Source of the DNA: Cordilura impudica
Taxonomy: Eukaryota > Arthropoda > Insecta > Diptera > Scathophagidae
Reading direction: 5' to 3'
Assembly: GCA_963682025.1 (NCBI GenBank)
Contig: OY821517.1
Location: 47,818,941 to 47,882,940, forward strand
DNA length: 64,000 nt
Below, piece after piece: positions 10,252-21,343 of the stretch. The stretch's first letter is position 1, and every line of letters starts with the position of its first letter. Position numbers and translations under genes: made by a program. Under the pieces are notes generated by a model that searched no databases, was not told the origin of the DNA, and saw only the letters and a program-made list of their open reading frames with translations.

Positions 10252-11056
10252 TATACCCTATACCACTATGTGGTTTGGGTATAATGACTTTGTGCTGCTG
10301 TTTGTAACAACCAAAAATATTTGACCTAGACCCATCTTTAATTATACCGATCGAAACAGAATCACTTTCTGAGTTGATTTAACAATGTCCGTCCGTCCGT
10401 CCGTCCGTCCGTCTGTGTGTCCATGTAAACCTTGTAATCAAACTGCAGGTCGCAAATATGAATATATTTTGATGAAATTTGGTATATAAGATTTTATCGG
10501 CCATGGGATGAACGGTATTGAAATTGGTGAGAATCGGTCCATGTTCAGACCTAGCCCCCATACAAATGACCCCTATGAAATCAACATATATTGCCATAAG
10601 ATCCAAATTATCATACAAATCTTAGTCAAATTGGGTTTGTATGTATATATTACATCCATTAATCAGTAGTCCTAAAATGATCCCTATTGGACAACTCTTA
10701 GTCATAGGCCCCATATAGAGCTGCTTCCCGATCTTCACTTAAATCTATCAAAAAACAAAAATAGTGCACTGATTCTTCTCAAATTTTGTTTGTATATATT
10801 TTTGCAAAATACAAGAGACTTAACCAAACATGATCAGGATCGGTCCATTTTTGGACCTAGTCCCCATTTAGATATAGCATCCCATATGAAGTTTTTCATA
10901 TCTGCAGCCGAAAAAATTAATAAAAATCCCACTCAAATTTGGTTTATGCTTATTTTCTATATCCAGTTAGTTGGGCCTGAGAGATAGGGTCTCTAAACGC
11001 ATGGTATAGGGTATCGTATAGTCGGTCTAGACCGACTATAATTTTCTTACTTGTTT
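10252..11056 (+). mobile_element. Mini-me/Helentron-like element A3, full length
   Basis: Same family as A2 but on the plus strand, with its 5' stem-loop at 10252-10285 and (GTCC)6 at 10387-10411. It ends with the GGTCTAGACC palindrome and CTTACTTGTTTTT at 11056. It faces A2 head to head across about 51 bp. It belongs to a subtype that keeps a segment with AACTCTTAGTCATAGGCCCC, absent from A2 and A9. Confidence 0.85.
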
Positions 11057-11645
11057 TTATATTTGTAAAAATAGGAAATAATAAATAATAAAAATTGCTT
11101 CTGGAAACAAAAGAATTGCCTTCGGAAATTTACAACGAATTGGAAGACATAGTTACAACCATAAACATTTGTTAGCATTTAAACTTTTTTACTCGGGCAT
11201 ACATGTTCTTACTTATTTGTTTTTTTTTTTTTTTTTTTTTTTTTTTGTAGACTGCTGTTATTGACTAATGAAATCTTTTCTAGTACACAAGAATAAAAGA
11301 GAAAGTTCAAAGAAAAAATATTGGGTAAGACGCAATTAAATGTCTTTAGATGACAATTGGTAAACTATTTTTATATGGGAAAAAACCTAAACATCTCAAT
11401 GTTCTGTTGTAATTAAAAAAGATTTTCAATTTAAACATGAGAGGATAAAATTAAAAATCAACAAATATATTAATTGAATTTAATAAGAGGACTAGGTCAG
11501 ATATTGTGTTTGAGGACAGTATATTGCTATTTTGTAGATCATCGACTGTTTGAAGTTATATCACAACTGGGAGCAAATTTTATTAAAAAGTTAAACATAC
11601 GAGAAATTTTTTAGATTTATAGTCATTTTCCAGACATATTGCAAT
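11057..11645. other. AT-rich spacer
   Basis: AT-rich DNA with a T-run of about 27 at 11220-11246. No coding or repeat feature recognised. Confidence 0.4.
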
Positions 11646-11689
11646 TACTACTGTAATTAATATGCAAATTTTAATTTTGTTTAAATGGT

Positions 11690-11985
11690 GCGTGGTAAAG
11701 AAGAAGAAAGCATATATTTCAAAAATTCATGACTGCACTGTATTCTTAATCGGACCGGTTTCTGGCATTTCTGCCTTCATCAGAGATTTATTTAACATTG
11801 TGATAACTGTTATGTTATAATTGAATAGATTGTTTCTATATGAAATTTTTCTACTTAGGGCGGCCGTGAGGTTTGAACAATGAACCTTCACATACACTCG
11901 TACTTGCACTTTTTGGTCAGCGCTTTAACACACTCACCTAAAGTCAGGCCTACGAGCAGTGTGGTTGGATTCAGTTTTCGTACCA
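11690..11985 (-). mobile_element. Possible tRNA-derived SINE
   Basis: Reading on the minus strand from about 11975: a tRNA-like head with an A-box-like TAGGTGAGTGTGTTAAAGCG and, 60 bp on, a B-box-like GGTTCATTGTTC inside an imperfect T-arm (GTGAAGGTT...AACCTCAC). Downstream lies CTGATGAAGGCAGAAATGCC followed by AGAAACCGGTCC, a motif that looks like a hammerhead-ribozyme core. The head resembles Ser/Leu-type tRNAs. A Penelope-like element end is an alternative. Only one copy is in the window, so the call is tentative. Confidence 0.35.
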
Positions 11986-12685
11986 TACAGCTTTACTTTG
12001 TATTAATTCCAGAAGATACAACTCTGTCCAAACAAACAATCGTTATTTTTGAATTTTGAATATTTTTTGAATTTATACTTCTAATTTCCACTATTCTCAG
12101 TTTTTCGTAAGAGAAATTTGCTTAAGTTTGGAATTTGACATTTTGGTTTCTTAATTTATTGTTAGTTTGCAATTTCCTTTTCAATAGTAAGAAAATAAAA
12201 AATACATTCGAGTTTAAATAGTTCCATCATTATGGTGTTATTTATTTATTTTATTTTCGGATTTAAAAATAACTTCTTCAAATTCGCTATTAGTGTTTTT
12301 TATGAAACAATTTATAGAGAAAATTTATGTTTGTTTGTTCATAGAAAATATGTAGGTTAAATTTAACGCAAATCATTTTATATGTCGTGAAATACTGAAA
12401 TTAAAGTTACAGTAAATTTTTTTAAATAAATTTTTAGGTAAAAATTTTTCCTTTTTACTGCTGTCACTTTAAAATATTTTGATTGTGATCCGAGATATAC
12501 ATTAACTATTGTTGAATAAAAAGCGGAGAAACAGACGGACAGACTTGGATAGGTTTTAGACAAATTCAGAACTCTTATTTCTTTTAATAAGAAATACAGA
12601 TAACTCAAAACAACAACAACAACATCATATACTTAAATCATTTTCCAATTTTTCCGCAATATCACTTTAATTTAATTATACCCTA
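11986..12685. other. AT-rich spacer
   Basis: AT-rich DNA. A 76-codon minus-strand frame at 12378-12608 has no motif and low-complexity composition, so it is not called. Confidence 0.4.
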
Positions 12686-13056
12686 CTAGCAGATTCAAGC
12701 ACTCGAAATTCGAGTGCAAATTCTAGGAAATTTAATTTTTAATTTAATAAAGACCCTAAAGGTATGCTTCACAATTCAACTCATTTTAAATGAAGTAAAC
12801 AAACTCAACACATTAACACAAACACATTAACAATTTAATAAACACACACATAGCATTGTATAATTTTATGTATGTGTTAGTAGAAACTTTAAACGATCAT
12901 AACTCCAAAAAAATATTCCAGACGATGAAAATCTGTAAATCTGGGTAACAGACAAAAAGAAATACCTTTCTAATGATAATTTTTTGTCAAAATCGGGGTA
13001 AAATTGTGAAACTTACATCGGTAACAAGAAATCGCCTAGCCTATTAATATTATAGA
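12686..13056 (-). mobile_element. Non-autonomous Helitron, family B, copy 1
   Basis: On the minus strand it starts TCTATAATATTAATAGGCTA and ends ...CTAG, with a CTCGAATTTCGAG hairpin about 12 bp before the end. The flanks are A on the 5' side and T on the 3' side. These are the classic Helitron features: 5' TC, 3' hairpin, CTRR end and A-T insertion. The 371-bp interior has no coding capacity. Confidence 0.85.
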
Positions 13057-13294
13057 TAAGCCTTCGATATGTAGCATACCAGTAGTACCATAATTTATGA
13101 TGGACTCTATTTGAAGAAAGTCTAGCGCCTTAGCAATTGGTTCCATTGCCAATTTCTTTTCCAATTAATATACAATTAATGTATTTATAAATTATTAATC
13201 ATTAAATATATATAAAATCTCCAATATGTGGACTAAAGTGTTCGCCACTACATTTGTTAATGACATTCAGTAAGTGTGAATGCAATAGATTTTG
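13057..13294. other. AT-rich spacer
   Basis: No feature seen. Confidence 0.4.
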
Positions 13295-13377
13295 AAAATA
13301 ATCAAAAAGAATCAAAAGTAATCTTTGAAAGTAGTCGAATTAATTTTTGATTACTTTTGATTCTTTTTGATTATTTT
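13295..13377. repeat. Perfect 29-bp inverted repeat (hairpin)
   Basis: The left arm 13295-13323 (AAAATAATCAAAAAGAATCA and following) is exactly complementary to 13349-13377 across a 25-base loop. The neighbourhood (13320-13560) is rich in related TAATCAAAAGTAATC units. Confidence 0.85.
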
Positions 13378-13660
13378 TTTGGTAATTTCAAGTAATTCTT
13401 ATTAATTTTAGATTATTTGTAATCATAATCATAAATACGATTACTCAACTTAGTATAATTGTAATTTAATCATTACTTTACTTTTCAAAAAAAAAAAAAA
13501 ATAATATAATTAGTAATTATTACGATTACTGAACATTACTTAACAACTATGGTATAGACCTATGTCATAAATGTATTTAAAGAAGAAGCTTATTATTACC
13601 ATCCATGAGTTTTAAAACTTCGGAGGGGATTTAATCCAGACATGTTATCATTTAGTTTTT
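13378..13660. repeat. Degenerate AATTACTTTTGAT-type low-complexity DNA
   Basis: Repeated TTACT/AGTAAT variants with an A-run at 13487-13500. No open frame. Confidence 0.4.
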
Positions 13661-13905
13661 TGCGGAAATTAAAATCGTCGTGTAAATTTTGCAGTATTTC
13701 GACTTCCTGGCATTGATAGTTAAATAGTTAATTTTTTTAATATTTTGCGTTTGCTTCGTTCCAGTCGAAGTTGTCCAATTTCATCTATCATCCATTCTTC
13801 TTGTTTCGTTTTTATGCAGCTTCCTGGTGTATTTTTCGTAATCGTGTTTATAATATTTTTGACATTATTCCTCTCCATCGATATCTCCGATTTTATTATT
13901 AACAA
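13630..13905 (-). pseudogene. Unidentified protein-coding remnant
   Basis: Minus-strand frames that look protein-like: ERNNVKNIINTITKNTPGSC, KTKQEEWMIDEIGQLRLERS, then after a frameshift NYQCQEVEILQNLHDDFNF. The composition (charged, mixed) differs from the surrounding AT-rich frames. The WM-DEI-QLRLERSKRK run is reminiscent of the endonuclease-RT linker of some LINEs, but this is weak. Part of the sequence (13667-13736) recurs at 15285-15348, so it is repetitive DNA rather than a host exon. Confidence 0.3.
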
Positions 13906-13919
13906 TTAATTTTCATAAA

Positions 13920-14535
13920 TAAAATTTCAAAACACTACCAAAAACTTTTTAAAGATTTACTTAAAATATGTTTTGAATTTAGTGTAACACCAACAATTTA
14001 AATGCATATTCATTCACATTTCTCAGTTAACATTTATTCGTACAACAAAAATAACAACTATATATGTCATCAATAAAGTAAGCGAAAATAAGAACCAAAA
14101 TAAATATGTTCAGTGTGGTGTTTTATAACTGTCATGTACATTATAAGTATGTATGCGTAGTACTTGTGTGTCATTCGTCATTGTGTTTTTTCTTTTCTTT
14201 TTTAACCAAAGAAAAACCCATAAATTTTTCCAATAAATACGGTGTTGATTTATTACAACTGACTGAGAGTTGCAAACTAAAAATTGTCATGATGTTGGAC
14301 ATCAGAGGTCCAGAACGTGATACAGAGAATTACTAATACATTTCAATATAACGAGCAGTAAAAAAAACCTTTACATACCCTTCATCAAGAATTATGTTTA
14401 TATTTATTTTGAAAATCTGCTTGCAACAACTTAAAGTATTGTTATGAATCCTGTATGGAAATCAAGATCGATGATGATTTAAAGATGTCTTAATATTTAT
14501 TTTTTTGTATTAAACCTGAAATAAATCTATACATA
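13920..14535. other. AT-rich spacer
   Basis: Contains a 76-codon plus-strand frame (14106-14336) without recognisable motifs. Nothing else seen. Confidence 0.4.
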
Positions 14536-14539
14536 TAAA

Positions 14540-15135
14540 AGTGAAAGCAGAGTCTTACTGTGTATCTGGAAAGATCTATGACAGGGCTATGTGAGGTTAC
14601 CTATTATTAATGGTAATAGCAACGCAGAAAATGAGCGGTATCGGACAAGTAGGCGTGGTACCTCCCACACAAAGTAATTACTCAAGTCCATATATCTCAA
14701 TTACTATAACAGAGACAGCTTTTTAAAAATTTTTCTGAGGCCATCTATTATTAATTTGATTAGTTGGACAAAAAAATAGGCAGGTTCAGATCAATGGGCA
14801 TGGTAACCCCCATTTAAAGTAAACATTAAATGTCATATGTCTGAAGTACTGTAATAGTTAGAGCCTTGGGACCTTAGTGTGAGCCCATAAGTTATTCATG
14901 TGATTAGTCGAACACTGATCGGAGCAGTGGACATGACACCGCCCATAAAATATAACATATATATCATATACTACTTATATATCACACTGGAGTACTATAA
15001 AATGGAAACTTTGACACTTTGTACGAGTTCAGATATTGTGAATAGTCAGATTAAAAATGGGCGGGATAGAATTTGCGGGCGTGGCTTCTCCTAGACAAAA
15101 TATAAGAAGTACTGTGAAAGCGATAGTCTTGAAAC
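14540..15135 (+). repeat. Degenerate tandem repeat, about 130-170 bp units (family F)
   Basis: Three to four eroded units, each with a G-rich box (GGGCATGGTAACCCCCAT, GGGCGTGGCTTCTCCTAGA, GGCGTGGTACCTCCCAC). This box is followed by a TAATTACT/AAGTACTGTAATAG stretch and AGAGAC/AGAGCC. Units are too diverged for exact borders. Confidence 0.5.
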
Positions 15136-15189
15136 TCTAGACAAGTACATTAATTGTCAATGTGAGAAGTAGCGAAAAATATGGGCGGA

Positions 15190-15562
15190 ACAGCCAATTC
15201 AAAAATCGCCAAAATCAAAAATAGGTAAAACCAAAAATCGGGAAAATCGAAAATTGCCAAAAATTAAAAATCGCCAAAATCAAATTAAAATCGTCGTGTA
15301 AGTTTTGCCGTATTTGGATTTCCCGGAATTGATGGTTAAATAGTTAATTTTTTGCAAAACGAGTTGTAGTTCGGTTCAGTTTTTCAAAAATCGCCAAAAT
15401 CAAAAATAGGTAAAACCGAAAATCGGGAAGATCGAAAATTGCCAAAAATCAAAAATCAAAAGTAGGGAAAACCGAAAACCGGGAAAATTGCCAAATTGAA
15501 AAATGACTAAAATCAAAAATTGCTAAAAAAAAAAAATGTCAAATAACATTCTAAACTCAACG
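15190..15562 (+). repeat. AAAATCGCCAAAATC minisatellite-like repeat (family G)
   Basis: Short units such as AAAATCGCCAAAATC, AAAATAGGTAAAACC and GAAAATCGGGAAAATC alternate. The array contains a 60-bp insert (15285-15348) duplicated from 13667-13736. The end, ACATTCTAAACTCAACGCC, is shared with the copy at 20535-20625. Confidence 0.6.
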
Positions 15563-16155
15563 CCGCACTGTAGCTGAAATTATGATTTCATTGGCCAAAA
15601 GTTCAATATTTTTTGTCATCGATTTTTAAAATTTTAACGCCTTTTTGTAGCTAATATATCCAGATTAAGGTAGCAAAAAATTAGGTTAAACTATCGCTAA
15701 TTGTGGGTGTGGCATGTTGTTAAACTCAACTGTTTTTTTAGTTTCAGAAAAAGGTGATTTTTTCTGTTTTTTTTTTTTTTATCAAAAATAAATGGTTACT
15801 ACTCGCAAGTTCACATCGCTAATGACCTGTGATCTTTTTTACAAGGTTGGTAGGATTGCAGTCTTTGGTTGTTGTAAGTGGTCACAATCCTGCCGTTTAA
15901 TATTAGGGCTGTTCTGAAATATATATTAAACTGCTATATTTCTGTCAAATTTCAACTTTAGTGGAATAGAACTTCTAGGCAGCAAAAGGGAGCAAAAAAC
16001 GAATACCACCTGGAGAAAGGCGAAAGTGTCCTTTTTAACCCTATATATACTCATGCACCCGTGAGGATCCGCGGGTAGAACACTTTTTTCATTTTAATGA
16101 ATTTACTCAAAAAATTTCAAATTTCGGTACTTTAAACAGCCCTCTACAATACAAG
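15563..16155. other. AT-rich DNA beginning with a Transib-like CACTGTAG
   Basis: CACTGTAG at 15563, preceded by CGCCG and followed by ...GGCCAAAAGTTC, is similar to the Transib terminus at 7859. No matching second end was found. The rest is AT-rich with no coding signal; CCCGTGAGGATCCGCGGG near 16059 is a short GC palindrome. Confidence 0.3.
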
Positions 16156-16861
16156 TATGCCTATCGACTCAGAATCACTTTTTGAGTCAATTTAGCTATG
16201 TCCGTCCATCCGTCCGTCCGTCTGTGTTTCCATGTAGACTTTGTTGCCAAACTAGAGGTCGCAACTATGAATATATTTTGACGAAATTTGGTATATAAGA
16301 CTTTATCGGGCACTGGATAAATGATGTTGAAATTGGTGGGCATCGGTCCATGTTCAGTCCTAGTCCCCATACAAATGACCCCTATGGAACCGACATAAAT
16401 TGCCATAAGATCCAAATTATCATAGATTTCACTCAAATTGGGTTTGCATGTGTTTACTACATCCATTAAACAGTGGTCCAAAAATAGTCCCCATAGGACA
16501 ATTCTTAGTCATAGGCCCCATATCGAACTGTTTCTTGATCTTCAATTAAATGTATCAAAAAAAAAAATATTGCACAGATTTTTCTCAAATTTGGTTCGTA
16601 TATGTTTTTTGAAAATATAAGTAACCTTACCAAGTATGGTCAGGATCGGTAAATTTTTCGACCTAGTCCCCATATAAATATAGCATCTGATATGAACTTT
16701 TTCATATCTGCAGCCAAAAAATTAATAAAAATGCCACTCAAATTTGGTTTATGCTTATTTTCTATATCTAATTAGTTGGACCTAAGACATAGGGAGTCTA
16801 AACGCATGGAATGGAGTATCGTATAGTCGGTCTAGACCAACTATAATTTTATACTTGTTTT
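16156..16861 (+). mobile_element. Mini-me/Helentron-like element A4, 5' truncated and diverged
   Basis: Starts within the family body at TATCGACTCAGAATCAC. It has an imperfect (GTCC)n at 16199-16222, keeps the body with the AATTCTTAGTCATAGGCCCC segment, and ends GGTCTAGACCAACTATAATT..ACTTGTTTTTT. The 3' palindrome has lost one pair (GACCAAC for GACCGAC), so this is one of the older copies. Confidence 0.75.
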
Positions 16862-17070
16862 TTAAAGGTTTTTTTACCCACATATATATGAAATGTTTTA
16901 ATATGTAAGAAAGATTCAAAAAATAAAAACCCTTATTTTCATATCAAATTCAAAATCATTGCGCTAATGTTCAGTAGATTTATTTTGCTAAAATTAGCAA
17001 ATTTGACAGAAAAAAATTATAAAATTTTCTGTAGTAATAGCAAGACTATTAGATAATATTACTAACGTTT

Positions 17071-17900
17071 TTATACCCTCCACTCCAGTGTGCAGAGGGT
17101 ATATATAAGTTTGTCATTCCGTTTGTAATAATTAGAAAAAAAATTTTGGACCCCATAAAATATATATATTTGTAATCCTTATAACAACCGGAGTTGATAT
17201 ACGGATGTCCGTCTGTGGAAATCACGATGACGGCATCAATCGGGCAGCTAGGGTGCTCGTTGATATAAAAAATGATTCATTGACATCCTGAAAAGTTTGC
17301 TGTTTAAAATCGTCCAAATCGGTTGATTAGGGCCCGCGATTTGAATGAAGAACTAAAAAAAGTCTAGAAAAAAAATATAATTTTCTATGTTGTTCTTGTC
17401 ACGATCGTGCCCTCAATAGTGCAGCTACAGTGACCATTTTTAGTGGGAATTATTCACCAAATTCATGGGAAGATTTCTGTTTCAAAAATAATTAAAATCG
17501 GTGGAACAGGTCCAAGGAAATCTCTGAAAAATAAAAAAAAAAATGAAAAATATGATGTTTCTATATTGTTCTTGTTGTTATTCTAAATGTTGAGTTGTTG
17601 TCATAGCTGGACTTGTTGTATTTGTGGTCGTTGTGGTAATAATATAATAAAAACTAACCCTTTGTACATTTTTTTTTATTATCTCTGGTAGAAAAATTTA
17701 AAAGTTTCCATTGCTTTGGCATTACTAAACAAATTTGTTAGATCATTTCTGTTATTACCACGAGCCTGCCTGCAAAATTTCAGATCGAATGAGTCACGGG
17801 AAAGGGGTTAAAATCGATCCAAATTTTTTTCGACAAGCAGACACTACGAGTTAATATAAAGGGAGTAAAAATTCACCAGCATCTAAAGCAAATAATGCTA
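17071..17900 (+). mobile_element. Mini-me-like element, second subfamily (5' part)
   Basis: Begins TATACCCTCCACTCCAG and GTGCAGAGGGTATA, an ATACCCTC/GAGGGTAT stem-loop that marks the 5' end of the fly mini-me group. GTTTGTCATTCCGTTTGTAA, CCCCATAAAATATATATAT and a single GTCCGTCTGT box follow. Sequence similarity to the A family is limited to this architecture. The 3' end may be at 20198. Confidence 0.6.
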
Positions 17901-19800
17901 AAATACCTAGTTGTTAAAAAAAAGAAAAAATTTAGCAAAAAAAATTTTTATGTATTAATCTATTTAAAGAGAAAAACACAAAAATAACGTTTGATGTTGT
18001 ATTTTTTGTGTGTAATATTTACATATACATACATAAACATATTAAATAGTACAAATAATACACATATATTATATATATGTATATCCATAACAACTGCATG
18101 TTAGAAATAAATCGGTATATTATTTTATTTACATAAAATTCTGCAATATTTTGTTGTGGGGAAAATACATTTCTTTTGCCTTAACAGAGTGTCACTTCAT
18201 TTTGCTCAGCGTGACTATGCCGCAGTAGATGGCGCCACAATTTTTGTTCTAATTAGCTTTGAAATAGTTATTTCTATTTTAACATGAATGTCAATATTTT
18301 CAAATAGATATCATACAGCACAATGTTAAGAGTATACACGGGCTGGTCTTTTATTTCATATGTTTTTTCATTATTCTTTTACAAATATTAATATAAGTTT
18401 GGCATATTAACTTTTTGTTGTCTTTACAAAATAGAGTTACCGAGTTCATCAATGTGTTTTTTGCTTTCAAAACAGTTCTACATAGTTATATAGACTTACT
18501 ATTCTGCTTTACCTACACAATATCTAATTGCGATTACATCTAATTTTTAAAGATCGTTTATAATTACTAAAGCATTATTATTCACATAAATACAAAATTG
18601 CACTTTTTAAATTTTCCATTCAAATTTAAGAAAATATCAATTCTAAAAACTGGAATTAAAAATTTTCAATTATAAATTATAAAATATTAAATGGATTTCA
18701 GAAAATCATATCAAAACGTCGGAAATAATAATTTTAAATTTAGAAGACATCAACTGTGTCTTTAATATATAAATTTTATTCGTTAAACACAAATTAAAAT
18801 TCCAAAAAAAAAAAAAAAAAAAACACCAAATACCTATGTTTACATTTAAAAAATATATTGCCATTCAGGAGAAATTAATAGCTTTTCAGTACCGCGCTTC
18901 AGTAACTTCTTTTAACGATTGTCGAATCGTTAAAAAAGAAAAGCAAAATTATCAGTAAAATTTTTAAACGATATTCGCTATTGTTAAAGTCAGCTGTTGT
19001 TGTTATCTAAACGACAACCATTTTTGTGTTGTTTATTCAATCGATAAAAACTTAAATTTTTAGGTTGATATGTCGTCATACATAAATAAAAATCATAAAA
19101 TAGTGAAAATATTTTGCTTTTATTAAAAAATCTTTTTTATATAAATAAAAAAATTAAATAGCATATTCAATTCATTATTTAATTTTCAAATAAATACACA
19201 GAAATATTAGTAAAAAAGTAAAGATATTAAACATAAACATAAAATCATCCTGTCAAACACGAAGTAATTTGTTTTTTTCTATTCTTCGTTGTGTTTTTCG
19301 CTTATTTTGACAGAGATGCCACTCATTTACAATTTAAATAAATATTAAAATTGATTTGTCGACTGTCGTTAAGATGTATGTACTTAGTGAATCACTTAAT
19401 CCTTAATGCAAACAACAATAGCTGTCGATATATTTTGCCATTGTTGGATCGTTGAAATTTACAGAATCGGACTACAGAAAACGTTAATTTAAATTCAATG
19501 AATTTTAGAAAACGTCAAATGATATTTAAGAATTGCGAACATAAAAACTGTTACATAAATAAACGCAATTTGATGAGAATGTTATTTTTTATATATAAAT
19601 TTTCACAGTTTTTTTTGGATGAAAATTTTAAGTTTTTCAGAAAATAAAGAGAACAAATTATTTTATTTAAAATGTTTGGGACATTTGGTTTTTTGCGTTT
19701 GGCATCCCTAATTTGAATATCTATTATTATAAATTTATTCTCTATGTTTTAAAAATATGGCAATATTTTAATAAAAAAATTTAGAGATCTTTTTTTTTTT
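17901..19800. other. AT-rich DNA between mini-me ends
   Basis: About 1.9 kb of AT-rich DNA without motifs I can name. It may be an old insertion into the mini-me element or unrelated spacer. Confidence 0.35.
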
Positions 19801-20198
19801 GGTTATTATTTTGTTACTCCATCCGACCTATATAGCCGCAATGAAGAAATATTTGGACAGCTATCTCCAATTAGCACGATTTAATGCATATAGCCACCTT
19901 ACACAACCATTACCTTTGCAATGGAGATTAGAGCGAGCTATTTAATTAGCAAAAACTAAATTAAACGAGAGGTTATGTCATATAACCTATATGCATGCCG
20001 AACAGCAACCACGATGACCAAAAATCAAACAGCGAAATAATAGAAAAAACGAAAACCAACCCAAAGAATTTGCTGAAATAATTTGGTATTAAGTTCAACA
20101 AATTGTTTACTTTTTCATTTACATTTATTATCAAGACTCAAACCGAGTTGGAGTGTATCAAAGATTCGGCACAGCCGAATTTAACACTCTTACTTGTT
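19801..20198 (+). mobile_element. Mini-me-like element 3' part
   Basis: Ends GATTCGGCACAGCCGAATTT (a perfect ATTCGGC/GCCGAAT stem) followed by AACACTCTTACTTGTTTT. This matches the 3' stem and CTTACTTGTTTT terminus typical of the group. It has the same orientation as the 5' part at 17071. Confidence 0.6.
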
Positions 20199-20993
20199 TT
20201 AAGTTGAAATTTTCTTTGACTTTACTTTTTTTTAGTGTAAAAATTTTTTTGAGTGTAAACATTAAACAAAAATCCCATTATTACAAAAAATGCTTGTAGT
20301 TATTATTAAAATCCAAATATGGCATTTTTTAATATACAAAAAAAAAATAAAAACCCATATTTCAAGCTTAAAGTTAAAAAAATGAAAAGCTTTATTTTGA
20401 CCTAGAATTTCTATAAAAGTACTCAATCAATTTTAATCAAATTAAAACAGGCTTAAGTTTAACTAAATATCTACCCATTAGAAGAAGAATTAGTTAATAT
20501 TTGGATCGGTTCAAATGTTACAGAATTTTGGCCAATGAATTGCGGCAATCGGCAAAAATCAAAAATTTCCAAAATCGAAAATCGCTGAAATAAAAATATA
20601 TCAAATGACATTCTAAACTCAAGGCCAAACGTTAAGGTTTGCCAAGTTTTATTTTTTTTTTTAAATAAAAAATAAATAAATTTTTGCACCGAATGAAAGA
20701 ACAAAAAATATTGTATATCAGCAGTATAAGTACGTGTCAATAAGTCTTGGTAAATCGTAGCAAAGCACGACGGGGTATACCAGTTTAAAATAAATAATAG
20801 AGAGATAGAAATTGTTTAAATATATCTTCGTCTTTAAAAATATGAATGTTTAAAATATAAAATGTTTAAAATGTTTCATTAGATTTATGAACTCATTTTG
20901 TTAAACGGAACATTGAAAAATTATATAAAAAATTAAACTCATAAAAATATTTTAAATTTTTAATAGGGACTAAGAGAAGCGCTTGGTAAAAAT
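20199..20993. other. AT-rich spacer with a family G fragment
   Basis: 20535-20625 repeats the family G sequence (GGCAAAAATCAAAAATTTCC and ACATTCTAAACTCAAGGCC). The rest is AT-rich without features; the 89-codon frame at 20471-20740 translates this repeat. Confidence 0.45.
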
Positions 20994-21343
20994 GGGAAAA
21001 TGCATGCTAAATTATGGGAAAATGCCTGTTAAGTCTATAGGAAATACATGCCAAATGGTAAAAATGCATGTCAAAAATAGCAAAATGTTTGCTAAATTTG
21101 GGAAAATTTATGGGAAAATGCATGCTAAAAATGGGAATTTTTCTGTTAAAAATGAGAAAAAAATTTGCATGCTAAATGTAGGGAAATTGCATGATGAATT
21201 AAGAAAAATGATTTTCGAAGCTGCAAATAAAAAAAAACCTTTCGAAAAAACTAAAACATGCACATGGCATGTATTTTAACCCTTTAGCATGCATTTCCTA
21301 TAGACTTAACAGGCATTTTCCGATAATTTAGCATACATTTTCC
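20994..21343. repeat. Inverted repeat with GGGAAAATGCATGCTAAA units
   Basis: The arms 20994-21070 and about 21266-21343 are reverse complements over roughly 75 bp with few mismatches. Shared blocks include AAAATGCCTGTTAAGTCTAT and its complement. The loop carries further GGGAAAATGCATGCTAAA-like tandem units. The 98-codon frame at 20983-21279 is a translation of these units. No host gene is implied. Confidence 0.75.

Noticed and set aside
11860..11975. A functional tRNA gene
   Set aside because: The A- and B-box-like motifs are degenerate and no cloverleaf can be completed; at best a SINE head.
14106..14336. 76-codon open frame as a small gene
   Set aside because: No motif, splice context or repeat match; composition fits AT-rich noise.
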